The translations under genes and the position numbers were made by a program. 64,000 nt of DNA from Silvimonas soli (GTDB taxonomy: Bacteria > Pseudomonadota > Gammaproteobacteria > Burkholderiales > Chitinibacteraceae). Numbering within the stretch: the stretch's first letter is position 1; every line of letters starts with the position of its first letter. Of this stretch, positions 7,949 to 20,898 are shown one piece after another. The stretch spans positions 3,100,001 to 3,164,000 of the forward strand of contig NZ_CP106736.1 in assembly GCF_030035605.1 (NCBI RefSeq), read 5' to 3'. Below the pieces are notes generated by a model that made no database searches, was not told where the DNA came from, and worked only from the letters and a program-made list of their open reading frames with translations.

Positions 7949-8479
7949 TTGAGTCTCAATCTCGAAGACAAGAAGGCCGTTGTAGCTGAGATTTCGGCAG
8001 AAGTTGCCAAAGCTCAAACGCTCATCGTTGCCGAGTATCGCGGGATCGAGGTTGCCAGCATGACTCGCCTGCGCAAGCAGGCTCGTGAGTCTGGCGTGTA
8101 TCTGCGTGTTCTGAAGAACACACTGGCACGCCGCGCGGTTGAAGGTACACCGTTTGCCGGTCTGGCTGACCATATGGTCGGCCCGCTGGTTTACGGTATT
8201 TCCGAAGACCCGGTTGCTGCAGCCAAGGTGTTGAACGACTTCGCCAAGAAAGATGACAAGATCGTTGTCAAGGCGGGTTCTTATGACGGTCAGGTACTGG
8301 ATGCTGCTGGCGTTGCCGCCCTCGCATCGATCCCGAGCCGCGAAGAACTCCTGTCGAAGCTGCTGTATGTCATGAAAGCACCGGTTGCTGGCTTCGCCCG
8401 CGCCCTGGCTGCTCTGGCAGAAAAGCAAGGCGGTTCCGCGCCTGCTGCAGAAGCTCCGGCCGAAGCAGAAGCTGTTTAA
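7949..8479 (+). CDS. rplJ: 50S ribosomal protein L10
   Basis: A 176-residue base of the L12 stalk that binds 23S rRNA and carries L12 dimers on its C-terminal helix. The N-terminal KKAVVAEISAEVAKAQTLIVAEYRG and the central VLKNTLARRAVEGT are family hallmarks. The end is an Ala/Glu-rich tail. The start is TTG with GGAGGT upstream; no in-frame ATG gives a sensible N-terminus. The weak start fits a gene held down by leader feedback. Confidence 0.98.
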   Translation: MSLNLEDKKAVVAEISAEVAKAQTLIVAEYRGIEVASMTRLRKQARESGVYLRVLKNTLARRAVEGTPFAGLADHMVGPLVYGISEDPVAAAKVLNDFAKKDDKIVVKAGSYDGQVLDAAGVAALASIPSREELLSKLLYVMKAPVAGFARALAALAEKQGGSAPAAEAPAEAEAV

Positions 8480-8521
8480 CCCGATTTCGATTCAATTCAA
8501 GAATTTCAGGAGTATTACCAA

Positions 8522-8896
8522 ATGGCATTGTCCAAAGAAGATATCCTCGAAGCCGTTGCTGGCTTGACCGTTATGGAACTGAACGACCTGGTTAAGGCGT
8601 TCGAAGAAAAGTTTGGCGTTTCCGCTGCTGCTGTTGCAGTTGCTGGTCCTGCTGGCGCCGGCGCTGCTGCTGCCGTTGAAGAAAAGACCGAATTTGACGT
8701 TATCCTGACTGGCGCTGGTGCTCAGAAGGTTGCTGTTATTAAGGTTGTGCGTGAAGTAACTGGTCTGGGCCTGAAAGAAGCTAAAGACCTGGTTGACGGC
8801 GCACCGAAGCCAGTTAAGGAAGGCGTTGCCAAGGCTGACGCTGAAGCCATCCAGAAGAAACTGGTTGAGGCTGGCGCTACTGCCGAGGTGAAGTAA
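8522..8896 (+). CDS. rplL: 50S ribosomal protein L7/L12
   Basis: A 124-residue acidic stalk protein that recruits translational GTPases. The N-terminal dimer helix (1-31), Ala/Gly/Val-rich hinge (33-53) and compact C-terminal domain with KTEFDVIL, KVAVIKVVREVTGLGLKEAK and GATAEVK are all present. It is followed by an attenuator-like hairpin before rpoB. Confidence 0.99.
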   Translation: MALSKEDILEAVAGLTVMELNDLVKAFEEKFGVSAAAVAVAGPAGAGAAAAVEEKTEFDVILTGAGAQKVAVIKVVREVTGLGLKEAKDLVDGAPKPVKEGVAKADAEAIQKKLVEAGATAEVK

Positions 8897-8918
8897 TCGT
8901 CCTCTGGACGTTTGTAAA

Positions 8919-8947
8919 GGCAGGCGGAGTAATCCGCCTGCCCTTTT
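8919..8947 (+). terminator. rplL-rpoB attenuator
   Basis: A perfect 10-bp stem GGCAGGCGGA (8919-8928) / TCCGCCTGCC (8933-8942) with a GTAA loop, followed by CTTTT. It lies 22 bases after rplL. In E. coli a partial terminator at this place lowers rpoBC relative to the ribosomal genes. The short T-tract here also suggests leaky termination. Confidence 0.75.
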
Positions 8948-9100
8948 GCGTTTGTTGAAATCGAGTTTTTGGCTGTTGATAACTGCCCATTCCGGGCGGT
9001 GCAACGCAGTTGATAAACCGGAAACCGTTTTACCCGGCTAGTGGCGGGCTGCGATTTGCGGTTTGTCTTCTGCGCCTTACTCCATGGAGAGCTTGTGAGT

Positions 9101-13273
<4,173 letters not shown>

Positions 13274-13281
13274 ACCATGTG

Positions 13282-13329
13282 AGGTGTGAGGGGTGCCCGC
13301 CGCGGATTGCGAGCAGGTACCTCACACCT
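13282..13329 (+). other. Hairpin in the rpoB-rpoC spacer
   Basis: AGGTGTGAGG (13282-13291) is perfectly complementary to CCTCACACCT (13320-13329), with a 28-base GC-rich loop. No T-tract follows, so it is not a terminator. It may be an RNA processing or stabilising structure; the role is unknown. Confidence 0.6.
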
Positions 13330-13361
13330 GACTTCCTCACCCTCACAGGAGAAAGATAGAG

Positions 13362-16300
13362 ATGAAAGGCTTACTCGAACTCTTCAAGCAAGTCACTCAG
13401 GACGAAGAATTTGACGCGATCAAGATTGGTCTGGCGTCGCCGGAGAAAATCCGTTCGTGGTCCTATGGTGAAGTGAAGAAGCCGGAAACCATCAACTATC
13501 GTACGTTCAAGCCTGAACGCGATGGTCTGTTTTGCGCTCGTATTTTCGGGCCAATCAAAGATTACGAATGCTTGTGCGGTAAGTACAAGCGTCTGAAGCA
13601 CCGTGGTGTGATCTGCGAAAAGTGCGGCGTTGAAGTCACGCTGTCCAAAGTTCGCCGTGAACGCATGGGCCACATTGAACTGGCTAGCCCAGTCGCGCAC
13701 ATCTGGTTCCTGAAGAGCCTGCCGTCGCGTCTGGGTATGGTGCTGGATATCGCCCTGCGCGATATCGAACGTGTTCTGTATTTCGAAGCATTCATCGTGA
13801 CTGAGCCGGGTATGACCCCGCTGCAGCGCGGTCAACTGCTGACCGAAGAAGACTACTTCGACAAGGTTGAAGAGTACGGCGACGAATTCGTGGCGTTGAT
13901 GGGAGCGGAAGGTATCCGTGAACTGCTGCGCAATCTGGATGCCGACAACGAAATCGCCACCCTGCGTGCCGAACTCGAATCGACCTCGTCCGAAACCAAG
14001 ATCAAGAAGATCGCCAAGCGTCTGAAAGTGCTCGAGGCATTCCACAAGTCGGGCATCAAGCCGGACTGGATGGTGCTGGAAGTACTGCCAGTGCTGCCGC
14101 CAGAACTGCGTCCGCTGGTGCCGCTGGATGGTGGCCGTTTCGCGACCTCTGATCTGAATGATCTGTATCGTCGCGTGATCAACCGGAACAACCGTCTGAA
14201 GCGTCTGCTGGAATTGCGCGCGCCGGATATTATCGTGCGCAACGAAAAGCGCATGTTGCAAGAGTCCGTTGATTCGCTGCTGGATAACGGTCGTCGCGGT
14301 AAGGCTATGACTGGCGCCAACAAGCGTCCGCTGAAGTCGCTGGCTGACATGATCAAGGGTAAGGGCGGTCGTTTCCGTCAGAACTTGCTGGGTAAGCGCG
14401 TTGACTACTCGGGTCGTTCGGTTATTACCGTTGGTCCATACCTGCGTCTGCATCAGTGCGGCCTGCCGAAACTGATGGCACTGGAACTGTTCAAGCCGTT
14501 CATCTTCCATCGTCTGGAAGTCATGGGTCTGGCTACCACCATCAAAGCGGCCAAGAAAATGGTCGAATCGCAAGAAGCGGTGGTGTGGGACATTCTGGAA
14601 GAAGTGATTCGCGAACATCCGATTCTGCTGAACCGTGCGCCTACGCTGCACCGTTTGGGCATTCAGGCGTTCGAGCCGGTTCTGATCGAAGGCAAGGCTA
14701 TCCAACTGCACCCACTCGTCTGCGCGGCCTTCAACGCCGACTTTGACGGTGACCAGATGGCTGTCCACGTTCCGTTGTCGCTGGAAGCGCAAATGGAAGC
14801 CCGCACGCTGATGCTGGCCTCCAACAACGTGCTGTCGCCAGCCAACGGCGAGCCGATCATTGTGCCGTCGCAGGATATCGTGCTGGGTCTGTACTACATG
14901 ACTCGCGAAGCGGTGAATGCTGCAGGTGAAGGCATGTCGTTTATCGACGTGAAAGAAGCCCAGCGCGCTTACGAGAACAAGGTTGTAACCCTGCAGTCGC
15001 GCGTTTCCGTGCGCCTGAAAGAATGGTTCAAGGACGAGGGCGGTGAGTGGCAGAGCAAGATGGTGCGTCGCGAGACCACCGTCGGCCGTGCCATCCTGTC
15101 GGAAATCTTGCCTAAGGGCCTGGACTTCAGCTACATCAACAAGTCGCTGAAAAAGAAAGAAATTGGTCGTTTGATCAATGCATCGTTCCGTCGTTGCGGT
15201 CTGAAAGACACTGTCGTGTTTGCTGACCAATTGATGTACACCGGTTTCGCGTACTCCACGCGTGGTGGTGTGTCGATTTGCGTCGATGACATGCTGATCC
15301 CGGCCAAGAAAATTGAACTGCTGGCTGCAGCACACTCCGAAGTGAAGGAAATCGAACAACAGTACAGCTCCGGTCTGGTTACCCAGGGCGAGCGTTACAA
15401 CAAGGTTGTTGATATCTGGGGTCGTGCCGGTGACCAGATCGCCAAGGCGATGATGGAGCAGTTGGGTAAAGAGAAAGTCATTAACGGCGAAGGCAAGGAA
15501 GTCGATCAAGAGTCCTTCAACTCGCTGTACATGATGGCTGACTCCGGCGCCCGGGGTTCCGCAGCGCAGATTCGTCAGTTGGCAGGGATGCGGGGTTTGA
15601 TGGCCAAGCCGGATGGCTCGATTATCGAGACACCGATTACCACCAACTTCCGCGAAGGCTTGACCGTTCTGCAGTACTTCAACTCGACGCACGGTGCTCG
15701 TAAAGGTTTGGCCGATACCGCATTGAAAACTGCGAACTCGGGTTACCTGACACGTCGTCTGGTTGATGTGACGCAAGACTTGGTTGTGACCGAAGAAGAT
15801 TGCGGTACCAAGAACGGCGTGACCATGAAGGCGGTGGTGCAGGGCGGTGACGTGATTGAGGCACTGCGTGACCGTATTCTGGGTCGCGTAGCCGCGGTTG
15901 ACGTGGTTGACCCGTCCAGCCAGGAAACGGCAATTGAAGCCGGTACCATCCTGGGTGAAGACGAAGTTGACCAGATCGATGCCATGGGCGTTGACGAAGT
16001 GCGTGTACGCACTCCGCTGACTTGCGAAACCCGTTACGGTCTGTGCGCATCTTGCTACGGTCGCGATCTGGGTCGTGGTTACCGCGTGAACACGGGTGAA
16101 GCTGTCGGCGTTATCGCTGCTCAGTCGATCGGTGAGCCGGGTACCCAGCTGACCATGCGTACGTTCCACATCGGTGGTGCGGCATCGCGGGCGGCAGCAG
16201 CTAGCCAGGTTGAAACCAAGTCCAACGGTAAGATCGCGTACAGCGCCAACATGCGTTACGTGACCAACACCAAGGGCGAGCAACTGATCATGGCGCGTTC

Positions 16301-17567
16301 GGCCGAAGTTCTGGTGCTGGATGATGCCGGTCGTGAACGCGAACGCCACAAGGTGCCGTACGGTGCCACCCTGCTGGTCAAGGACGGTGCTCCGGTCAAG
16401 GCGGGTAGCGTTCTGGGTACGTGGGATCCACACACCCGTCCGGTTATTACCGAGTACGCAGGTCAGATCCGCTTCGACAACGTCGAAGAAGGCGCGACCG
16501 TGGTCAAGCAGGTTGATGATGTAACCGGCCTGTCGACTCTGGTGGTTATCGATCCGAAGCGTAAGGCTGGCAACACCAAGGGCGTGCGCCCAATGGTGCG
16601 GCTGATGGACGAGCAAGGTCGCGATGTGAAGCTGACCGGCACCGAAACACCGGTGACGATTACCTTCCAGGTCGGCTCGATCATTACCGTGAAGGACGGT
16701 CAGGTTGTGGGTGTGGGTGAAGTGATTGCGCGTATTCCGCAAGAAACTGCCAAGACTCGCGATATTACCGGTGGTCTGCCGCGTGTTGCCGAGCTGTTCG
16801 AAGCACGTTCGCCGAAAGATGCCGGTATGCTGGCTGAAGTGACCGGTACCGTTTCGTTCGGTAAGGACACCAAGGGCAAGCAACGTCTGGTCATTACCGA
16901 TCTGGAAGGTCTGGCGCACGAATACCTGATCCCGAAAGACAAACACGTCATGGTGCATGATGGTCAGGTTGTGAACCGCGGTGAAACCATCGTTGACGGC
17001 TCGATCGATCCGCATGACATCTTGCGTCTGCAAGGTATCGAAGCGCTGGCTCGCTACATCGTCCAGGAAGTGCAGGAAGTGTACCGTCTGCAAGGTGTGA
17101 AGATTAACGACAAGCACATCGAGGTGATCGTTCGCCAGATGCTGCGTCGTGTTGTGGTCTCCGCCGCAGGTGATACCGGCCTGATTCTGGGTGAGCAGAT
17201 TGAACGTGCTGAAGTGCTGACCATCAACGACCGCATGGTCGCTGAAGGCAAGCAACCCGCTTCGTATGACAACATCTTGCTGGGTATTACCAAGGCATCG
17301 TTGTCGACCGACTCGTTCATTTCGGCCGCTTCGTTCCAGGAAACAACGCGTGTTCTGACCGAAGCTGCGATCATGGGCAAGATCGATGATCTGCGCGGTT
17401 TGAAGGAAAACGTGATTGTGGGTCGTCTGATTCCGGCTGGTACCGGTCTGGCTTATCACCGTTCGCGCAAGCGTGCGGCGGCAGCCCCGGTGGCCGGAGA
17501 ACCTTCAGCAGAGCTGGCTGCAGCTGAGGCAGCCTTCGCAACTGCAGGGTCTGGCGACACGCTGTAA
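13362..17567 (+). CDS. rpoC: DNA-directed RNA polymerase subunit beta'
   Basis: The 1401-residue catalytic subunit. The first zinc site has Cys70, Cys72, Cys85 and Cys88. The Mg-binding NADFDGD motif places the catalytic Asp at 460, 462 and 464, as in E. coli. A second zinc region with CETRYGLCASC lies near 890. The trigger-loop region QSIGEPGTQLTMRTFH is intact. The C-terminal 40 residues are an Ala/Glu-rich tail. Start is ATG behind AGGAG. The next transcript (rpsL) has its own promoter. Confidence 0.99.
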   Translation: MKGLLELFKQVTQDEEFDAIKIGLASPEKIRSWSYGEVKKPETINYRTFKPERDGLFCARIFGPIKDYECLCGKYKRLKHRGVICEKCGVEVTLSKVRRERMGHIELASPVAHIWFLKSLPSRLGMVLDIALRDIERVLYFEAFIVTEPGMTPLQRGQLLTEEDYFDKVEEYGDEFVALMGAEGIRELLRNLDADNEIATLRAELESTSSETKIKKIAKRLKVLEAFHKSGIKPDWMVLEVLPVLPPELRPLVPLDGGRFATSDLNDLYRRVINRNNRLKRLLELRAPDIIVRNEKRMLQESVDSLLDNGRRGKAMTGANKRPLKSLADMIKGKGGRFRQNLLGKRVDYSGRSVITVGPYLRLHQCGLPKLMALELFKPFIFHRLEVMGLATTIKAAKKMVESQEAVVWDILEEVIREHPILLNRAPTLHRLGIQAFEPVLIEGKAIQLHPLVCAAFNADFDGDQMAVHVPLSLEAQMEARTLMLASNNVLSPANGEPIIVPSQDIVLGLYYMTREAVNAAGEGMSFIDVKEAQRAYENKVVTLQSRVSVRLKEWFKDEGGEWQSKMVRRETTVGRAILSEILPKGLDFSYINKSLKKKEIGRLINASFRRCGLKDTVVFADQLMYTGFAYSTRGGVSICVDDMLIPAKKIELLAAAHSEVKEIEQQYSSGLVTQGERYNKVVDIWGRAGDQIAKAMMEQLGKEKVINGEGKEVDQESFNSLYMMADSGARGSAAQIRQLAGMRGLMAKPDGSIIETPITTNFREGLTVLQYFNSTHGARKGLADTALKTANSGYLTRRLVDVTQDLVVTEEDCGTKNGVTMKAVVQGGDVIEALRDRILGRVAAVDVVDPSSQETAIEAGTILGEDEVDQIDAMGVDEVRVRTPLTCETRYGLCASCYGRDLGRGYRVNTGEAVGVIAAQSIGEPGTQLTMRTFHIGGAASRAAAASQVETKSNGKIAYSANMRYVTNTKGEQLIMARSAEVLVLDDAGRERERHKVPYGATLLVKDGAPVKAGSVLGTWDPHTRPVITEYAGQIRFDNVEEGATVVKQVDDVTGLSTLVVIDPKRKAGNTKGVRPMVRLMDEQGRDVKLTGTETPVTITFQVGSIITVKDGQVVGVGEVIARIPQETAKTRDITGGLPRVAELFEARSPKDAGMLAEVTGTVSFGKDTKGKQRLVITDLEGLAHEYLIPKDKHVMVHDGQVVNRGETIVDGSIDPHDILRLQGIEALARYIVQEVQEVYRLQGVKINDKHIEVIVRQMLRRVVVSAAGDTGLILGEQIERAEVLTINDRMVAEGKQPASYDNILLGITKASLSTDSFISAASFQETTRVLTEAAIMGKIDDLRGLKENVIVGRLIPAGTGLAYHRSRKRAAAAPVAGEPSAELAAAEAAFATAGSGDTL

Positions 17568-17589
17568 CCGTTCATCGTCAGAGTAACAC

Positions 17590-17619
17590 TTGACGACAAA
17601 GACTTGATTTTTCTACAAT
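17590..17619 (+). promoter_or_regulatory. Promoter of the str genes (rpsL)
   Basis: TTGACG (17590-17595) and TACAAT (17614-17619) are separated by 18 bases, 22 bases after the rpoC stop. It would start transcription near 17626, leaving a leader of about 120 bases before rpsL. Confidence 0.7.
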
Positions 17620-17633
17620 CTTGGTCTTTTCTG

Positions 17634-17660
17634 GCGACGCTCAGTATTTCTGGGCGTCGC
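17634..17660 (+). other. Leader hairpin before rpsL
   Basis: GCGACGCTCAG (17634-17644) pairs with CTGGGCGTCGC (17650-17660), one G-T pair, around a TATTT loop. It begins within about ten bases of the predicted transcription start. No T-tract follows, so it is a leader structure rather than a terminator. A smaller GGCCCCGCAAGGGG element follows near 17708. Confidence 0.6.
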
Positions 17661-17746
17661 TAGCTTCATTTGGCGGCTCGATTTTTATGGTCGGGCGGCC
17701 AGAAAAAGGCCCCGCAAGGGGATGTAAACTCAAGGAAGTTTTTACA

Positions 17747-18121
17747 ATGCCAACTATCAATCAGCTGGTCCGCAAGGGCCGCGAGAAGGAAGTGGTCAAG
17801 AGCAAAGTTCCTGCGCTCGAAGCCTGCCCTCAAAAGCGTGGCGTATGCACCCGTGTGTACACCACAACACCTAAGAAGCCGAACTCCGCGCTGCGTAAAG
17901 TTTGCAAAGTGCGTCTGACCAACGGCTTCGAAGTGATTTCGTACATCGGTGGTGAAGGCCACAACCTGCAAGAACACAGTGTTGTGCTGATCCGCGGCGG
18001 TCGTGTGAAGGATTTGCCAGGTGTGCGTTACCACACTGTGCGCGGTTCTCTCGATACCGCAGGTGTTAAAGATCGTAAGCAGTCCCGTTCCAAGTACGGT
18101 GCCAAGCGCCCTAAGGCGTAA
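17747..18121 (+). CDS. rpsL: 30S ribosomal protein S12
   Basis: A 124-residue protein of the decoding centre. The start is set by the conserved N-terminus MPTINQLVRKGR; the frame is open upstream but not conserved. Streptomycin-relevant Lys43 (in TTPKKPNS) and Lys88 are both wild type, and Asp89, the usual methylthiolation site, is present. It heads the str group with rpsG, fusA and the second tuf. Confidence 0.99.
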   Translation: MPTINQLVRKGREKEVVKSKVPALEACPQKRGVCTRVYTTTPKKPNSALRKVCKVRLTNGFEVISYIGGEGHNLQEHSVVLIRGGRVKDLPGVRYHTVRGSLDTAGVKDRKQSRSKYGAKRPKA

Positions 18122-18235
18122 GGTTTGTGTGGTCGGCGGCGCACAAGATAAAAGCCGTCGAGTAAGTGGTCGCTCCCATGGGCGGCTGTGGGGATTGAGT
18201 TCCCCGACTGAATGTCACATTAAGGAAGTAATATC
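18122..18235 (+). promoter_or_regulatory. rpsL-rpsG intercistronic region, possible S7 site
   Basis: This 114-base spacer matches in position the str intercistronic region of E. coli, where S7 binds to repress rpsG and fusA. A hairpin GGGGA/TCCCC near 18190-18205 and a GC-rich region at 18130-18180 are visible. Correspondence to the S7 site is inferred from position only. Confidence 0.4.
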
Positions 18236-18706
18236 ATGCCTAGACGCAGAGAAGTTCCGAAACGCGAAGTGTTGCCGGATCCTAAGTTCGGTTCGCAGGA
18301 ACTGACCAAATTCATGAACGTTGTAATGATCGACGGCAAGAAAGCCGTTGCTGAAGGCATCATCTACGGTGCCCTGGCCCAGATCGAGAAGAAAACCGGC
18401 AAGTCTGCGCTGGAAGTGTTCTCGGCTGCGATCAACAACGCAAAACCGATCGTCGAGGTTAAGAGCCGTCGCGTCGGTGGTGCCAACTACCAGGTGCCAG
18501 TCGAAGTCCGTCCTAGCCGTCGTTTGGCATTGGCGATGCGCTGGGTGCGTGACGCGGCTCGCAAACGTGGTGAAAAGTCCATGGATCTGCGTCTGGCCGG
18601 TGAACTGCTCGATGCGGCTGAAGGCCGCGGCGGCGCGATGAAGAAGCGTGACGAAGTGCACCGCATGGCAGAAGCGAACAAGGCGTTCGCTCACTACCGC
18701 TTCTAA
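18236..18706 (+). CDS. rpsG: 30S ribosomal protein S7
   Basis: A 156-residue primary binder of the 16S rRNA 3' domain. It starts MPRRREVPKREVLPDPKFGS and has the conserved core RRVGGANYQVPVEVRP and the end HRMAEANKAFAHYRF. Length is the short form without the E. coli K-12 extension. It is followed after 24 bases by fusA. Confidence 0.99.
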   Translation: MPRRREVPKREVLPDPKFGSQELTKFMNVVMIDGKKAVAEGIIYGALAQIEKKTGKSALEVFSAAINNAKPIVEVKSRRVGGANYQVPVEVRPSRRLALAMRWVRDAARKRGEKSMDLRLAGELLDAAEGRGGAMKKRDEVHRMAEANKAFAHYRF

Positions 18707-18730
18707 CGCAAAAAGCTTAAGGAAAACATC

Positions 18731-20830
18731 GTGGCTCGTAATACCCCCATTGAGCGTTACCGTAACATTGGTATTTCCGCTCACATCGATGCAGGCAAGA
18801 CCACCACGACTGAGCGCATTCTGTTCTATACCGGCGTGAACCACAAAATTGGTGAAGTTCACGACGGCGCTGCCACAATGGACTGGATGGAGCAAGAGCA
18901 AGAGCGCGGCATTACCATTACCTCGGCTGCTACCACTACCTTCTGGAAAGGTATGGGTATGCAGTTCCAGGAACACCGCTTCAACATCATTGACACCCCG
19001 GGTCACGTTGACTTCACGATTGAAGTTGAGCGTTCCATGCGTGTTCTTGATGGCGCGTGTATGGTTTATTGCGCGGTCGGTGGCGTTCAGCCGCAATCTG
19101 AAACTGTTTGGCGTCAAGCTAACAAGTACAAGGTTCCGCGTCTGGCGTTCGTGAACAAGATGGACCGTCAAGGTGCCAACTTCTTCCGCGTTGTTGAGCA
19201 GATGAAGACTCGTCTGAAAGCTAATCCTGTACCGGTTGTTATTCCTATCGGTGCAGAAGACAAGTTTGAAGGCGTGGTTGATCTGGTCAAGATGCAAGCC
19301 ATTTACTGGGATGAAGCTTCGCAAGGTATGAAGTTTGAATACCGCGACATCCCGGCCGATCTGCAGTCCCTCGCTGAAGAATGGCGTGAAAAGCTGGTCG
19401 AGTCCGCTGCTGAAGCCAACGAAGAACTGATGAACAAGTACCTTGAAGAAGGTACTCTGACCGAAGAAGAAATCGTTCAGGCCATCCGTGCTCGTACGCT
19501 GGCTTGCGAAATCCAGCCAATGCTTTGCGGTACCGCGTTCAAGAACAAGGGCGTGCAACGCATGCTCGACGCCGTGATCGAATTCCTGCCGTCGCCGGTT
19601 GATATTCCTGCCGTTGCCGGTACGGATGATCGTGAACAACCGACTTCGCGTGAGCCTTCGGATACTGCACCGTTCTCGGCGCTGGCATTCAAGCTGATGA
19701 ATGACCCGTACGTTGGTCAATTGACCTTCTTCCGTGTCTATTCCGGCGTGGTCAAGCAAGGTGATTCCGTTCTGAACTCGGTGAAAGACCGTAAAGAGCG
19801 TATCGGTCGTATCGTGCAGATGCACGCTAACGATCGTAAGGAAATCGAAGAAGTCCATGCTGGCGATATCGCTGCTGCGATTGGCCTGAAGGACGTGACC
19901 ACAGGTGAAACCCTGTGTGCACTCGATGCTCCGATCATTCTTGAGCGCATGATTTTCCCTGAGCCGGTTATTCACGTTGCTGTGGAGCCGAAGACCAAGG
20001 CTGACCAGGAAAAGATGGGCGTTGCCCTGAACCGCCTGGCCAAGGAAGATCCTTCGTTCCGCGTGCGTACTGATGAAGAATCGGGCCAAACCATCATTTC
20101 CGGTATGGGTGAGCTTCACCTGGAAATTCTGGTTGACCGCATGAAGCGTGAGTTCGGCGTTGAAGCCAACGTTGGCGCTCCGCAAGTTGCTTACCGCGAA
20201 ACCATCACCCAAGTGGCGAAGGATATCGAAGGCAAGCACGCCAAGCAGTCCGGTGGTAAGGGTCAGTACGGCCATTGCGTGATCACTGTCGAACCTTCGG
20301 GCGAAGGCAAGGGTTACCAGTTCTTCGACGAAATCAAGGGTGGTACGATTCCTCGCGAATTCATCCCGTCGGTGGACAAGGGTATCCAGAACACGCTCAA
20401 GGCTGGTGTTTTGGCTGGCTTCCCGGTGGTCGACGTTTCCGTGCGCCTGACCTTTGGTTCGTACCATGATGTTGACTCGTCGCAAATCGCGTTTGAACTG
20501 GCCGGCTCGCTGGCGTTCAAAGAAGCAATGCGTCGTGCCGGTGCCGTTATCCTCGAGCCGATGATGGCCGTGGAAATCGAAACACCGGAAGAATACATGG
20601 GCGACATCATGGGCGATCTGTCCTCCCGTCGCGGTATCATCCAGGGTATGGATGACAACCCGGCCGGTGGCAAGATGGTCAAGGTTGAAGTGCCACTGTC
20701 GGAAATGTTCGGTTATTCGACTACGCTGCGTTCGATGTCGCAGGGTCGTGCTACGTACTCCATGGAGTTCAAGCACTACTCGCAAGCACCGAAGCACGTT
20801 GCCGACGCGATCATGGCTAACAAAAAGTAA
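18731..20830 (+). CDS. fusA: Elongation factor G
   Basis: A 699-residue GTPase that drives translocation and, with RRF, ribosome recycling. The P-loop AHIDAGKTTTTERI lies near 17-30, followed by ERGITITSAATT (switch I), DTPGHVDF (G3) and NKMDRQGA (G4). Domains IV and V follow, with QSGGKGQYGH and the C-terminal GYSTTLRSMSQGRATYSMEF. The start is GTG behind AAGGAAAAC. It is the only EF-G gene in the window. Confidence 0.99.
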   Translation: MARNTPIERYRNIGISAHIDAGKTTTTERILFYTGVNHKIGEVHDGAATMDWMEQEQERGITITSAATTTFWKGMGMQFQEHRFNIIDTPGHVDFTIEVERSMRVLDGACMVYCAVGGVQPQSETVWRQANKYKVPRLAFVNKMDRQGANFFRVVEQMKTRLKANPVPVVIPIGAEDKFEGVVDLVKMQAIYWDEASQGMKFEYRDIPADLQSLAEEWREKLVESAAEANEELMNKYLEEGTLTEEEIVQAIRARTLACEIQPMLCGTAFKNKGVQRMLDAVIEFLPSPVDIPAVAGTDDREQPTSREPSDTAPFSALAFKLMNDPYVGQLTFFRVYSGVVKQGDSVLNSVKDRKERIGRIVQMHANDRKEIEEVHAGDIAAAIGLKDVTTGETLCALDAPIILERMIFPEPVIHVAVEPKTKADQEKMGVALNRLAKEDPSFRVRTDEESGQTIISGMGELHLEILVDRMKREFGVEANVGAPQVAYRETITQVAKDIEGKHAKQSGGKGQYGHCVITVEPSGEGKGYQFFDEIKGGTIPREFIPSVDKGIQNTLKAGVLAGFPVVDVSVRLTFGSYHDVDSSQIAFELAGSLAFKEAMRRAGAVILEPMMAVEIETPEEYMGDIMGDLSSRRGIIQGMDDNPAGGKMVKVEVPLSEMFGYSTTLRSMSQGRATYSMEFKHYSQAPKHVADAIMANKK

Positions 20831-20898
20831 TTGTGCGTAGCCCGGCGCATATTGCCGGGCTATAACTACTGAATTCAGAAAATCAAGGAATTAGTAAA

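Noticed and set aside
6566..8428. A 620-codon minus-strand frame across rplK, rplA and rplJ
   Set aside because: It runs antisense through three certain ribosomal protein genes and has no recognisable motif.
9041..9100. N-terminal extension of rpoB by 20 codons
   Set aside because: The family begins at MNYSF or two codons before; the ribosome binding site lies just before that point.
13371..17459. A 1362-codon open frame antisense to rpoC
   Set aside because: It is a shadow of codon bias: the highly expressed sense gene avoids the codons that would give stops on the other strand. The product has no family features and rpoC is unquestionable.
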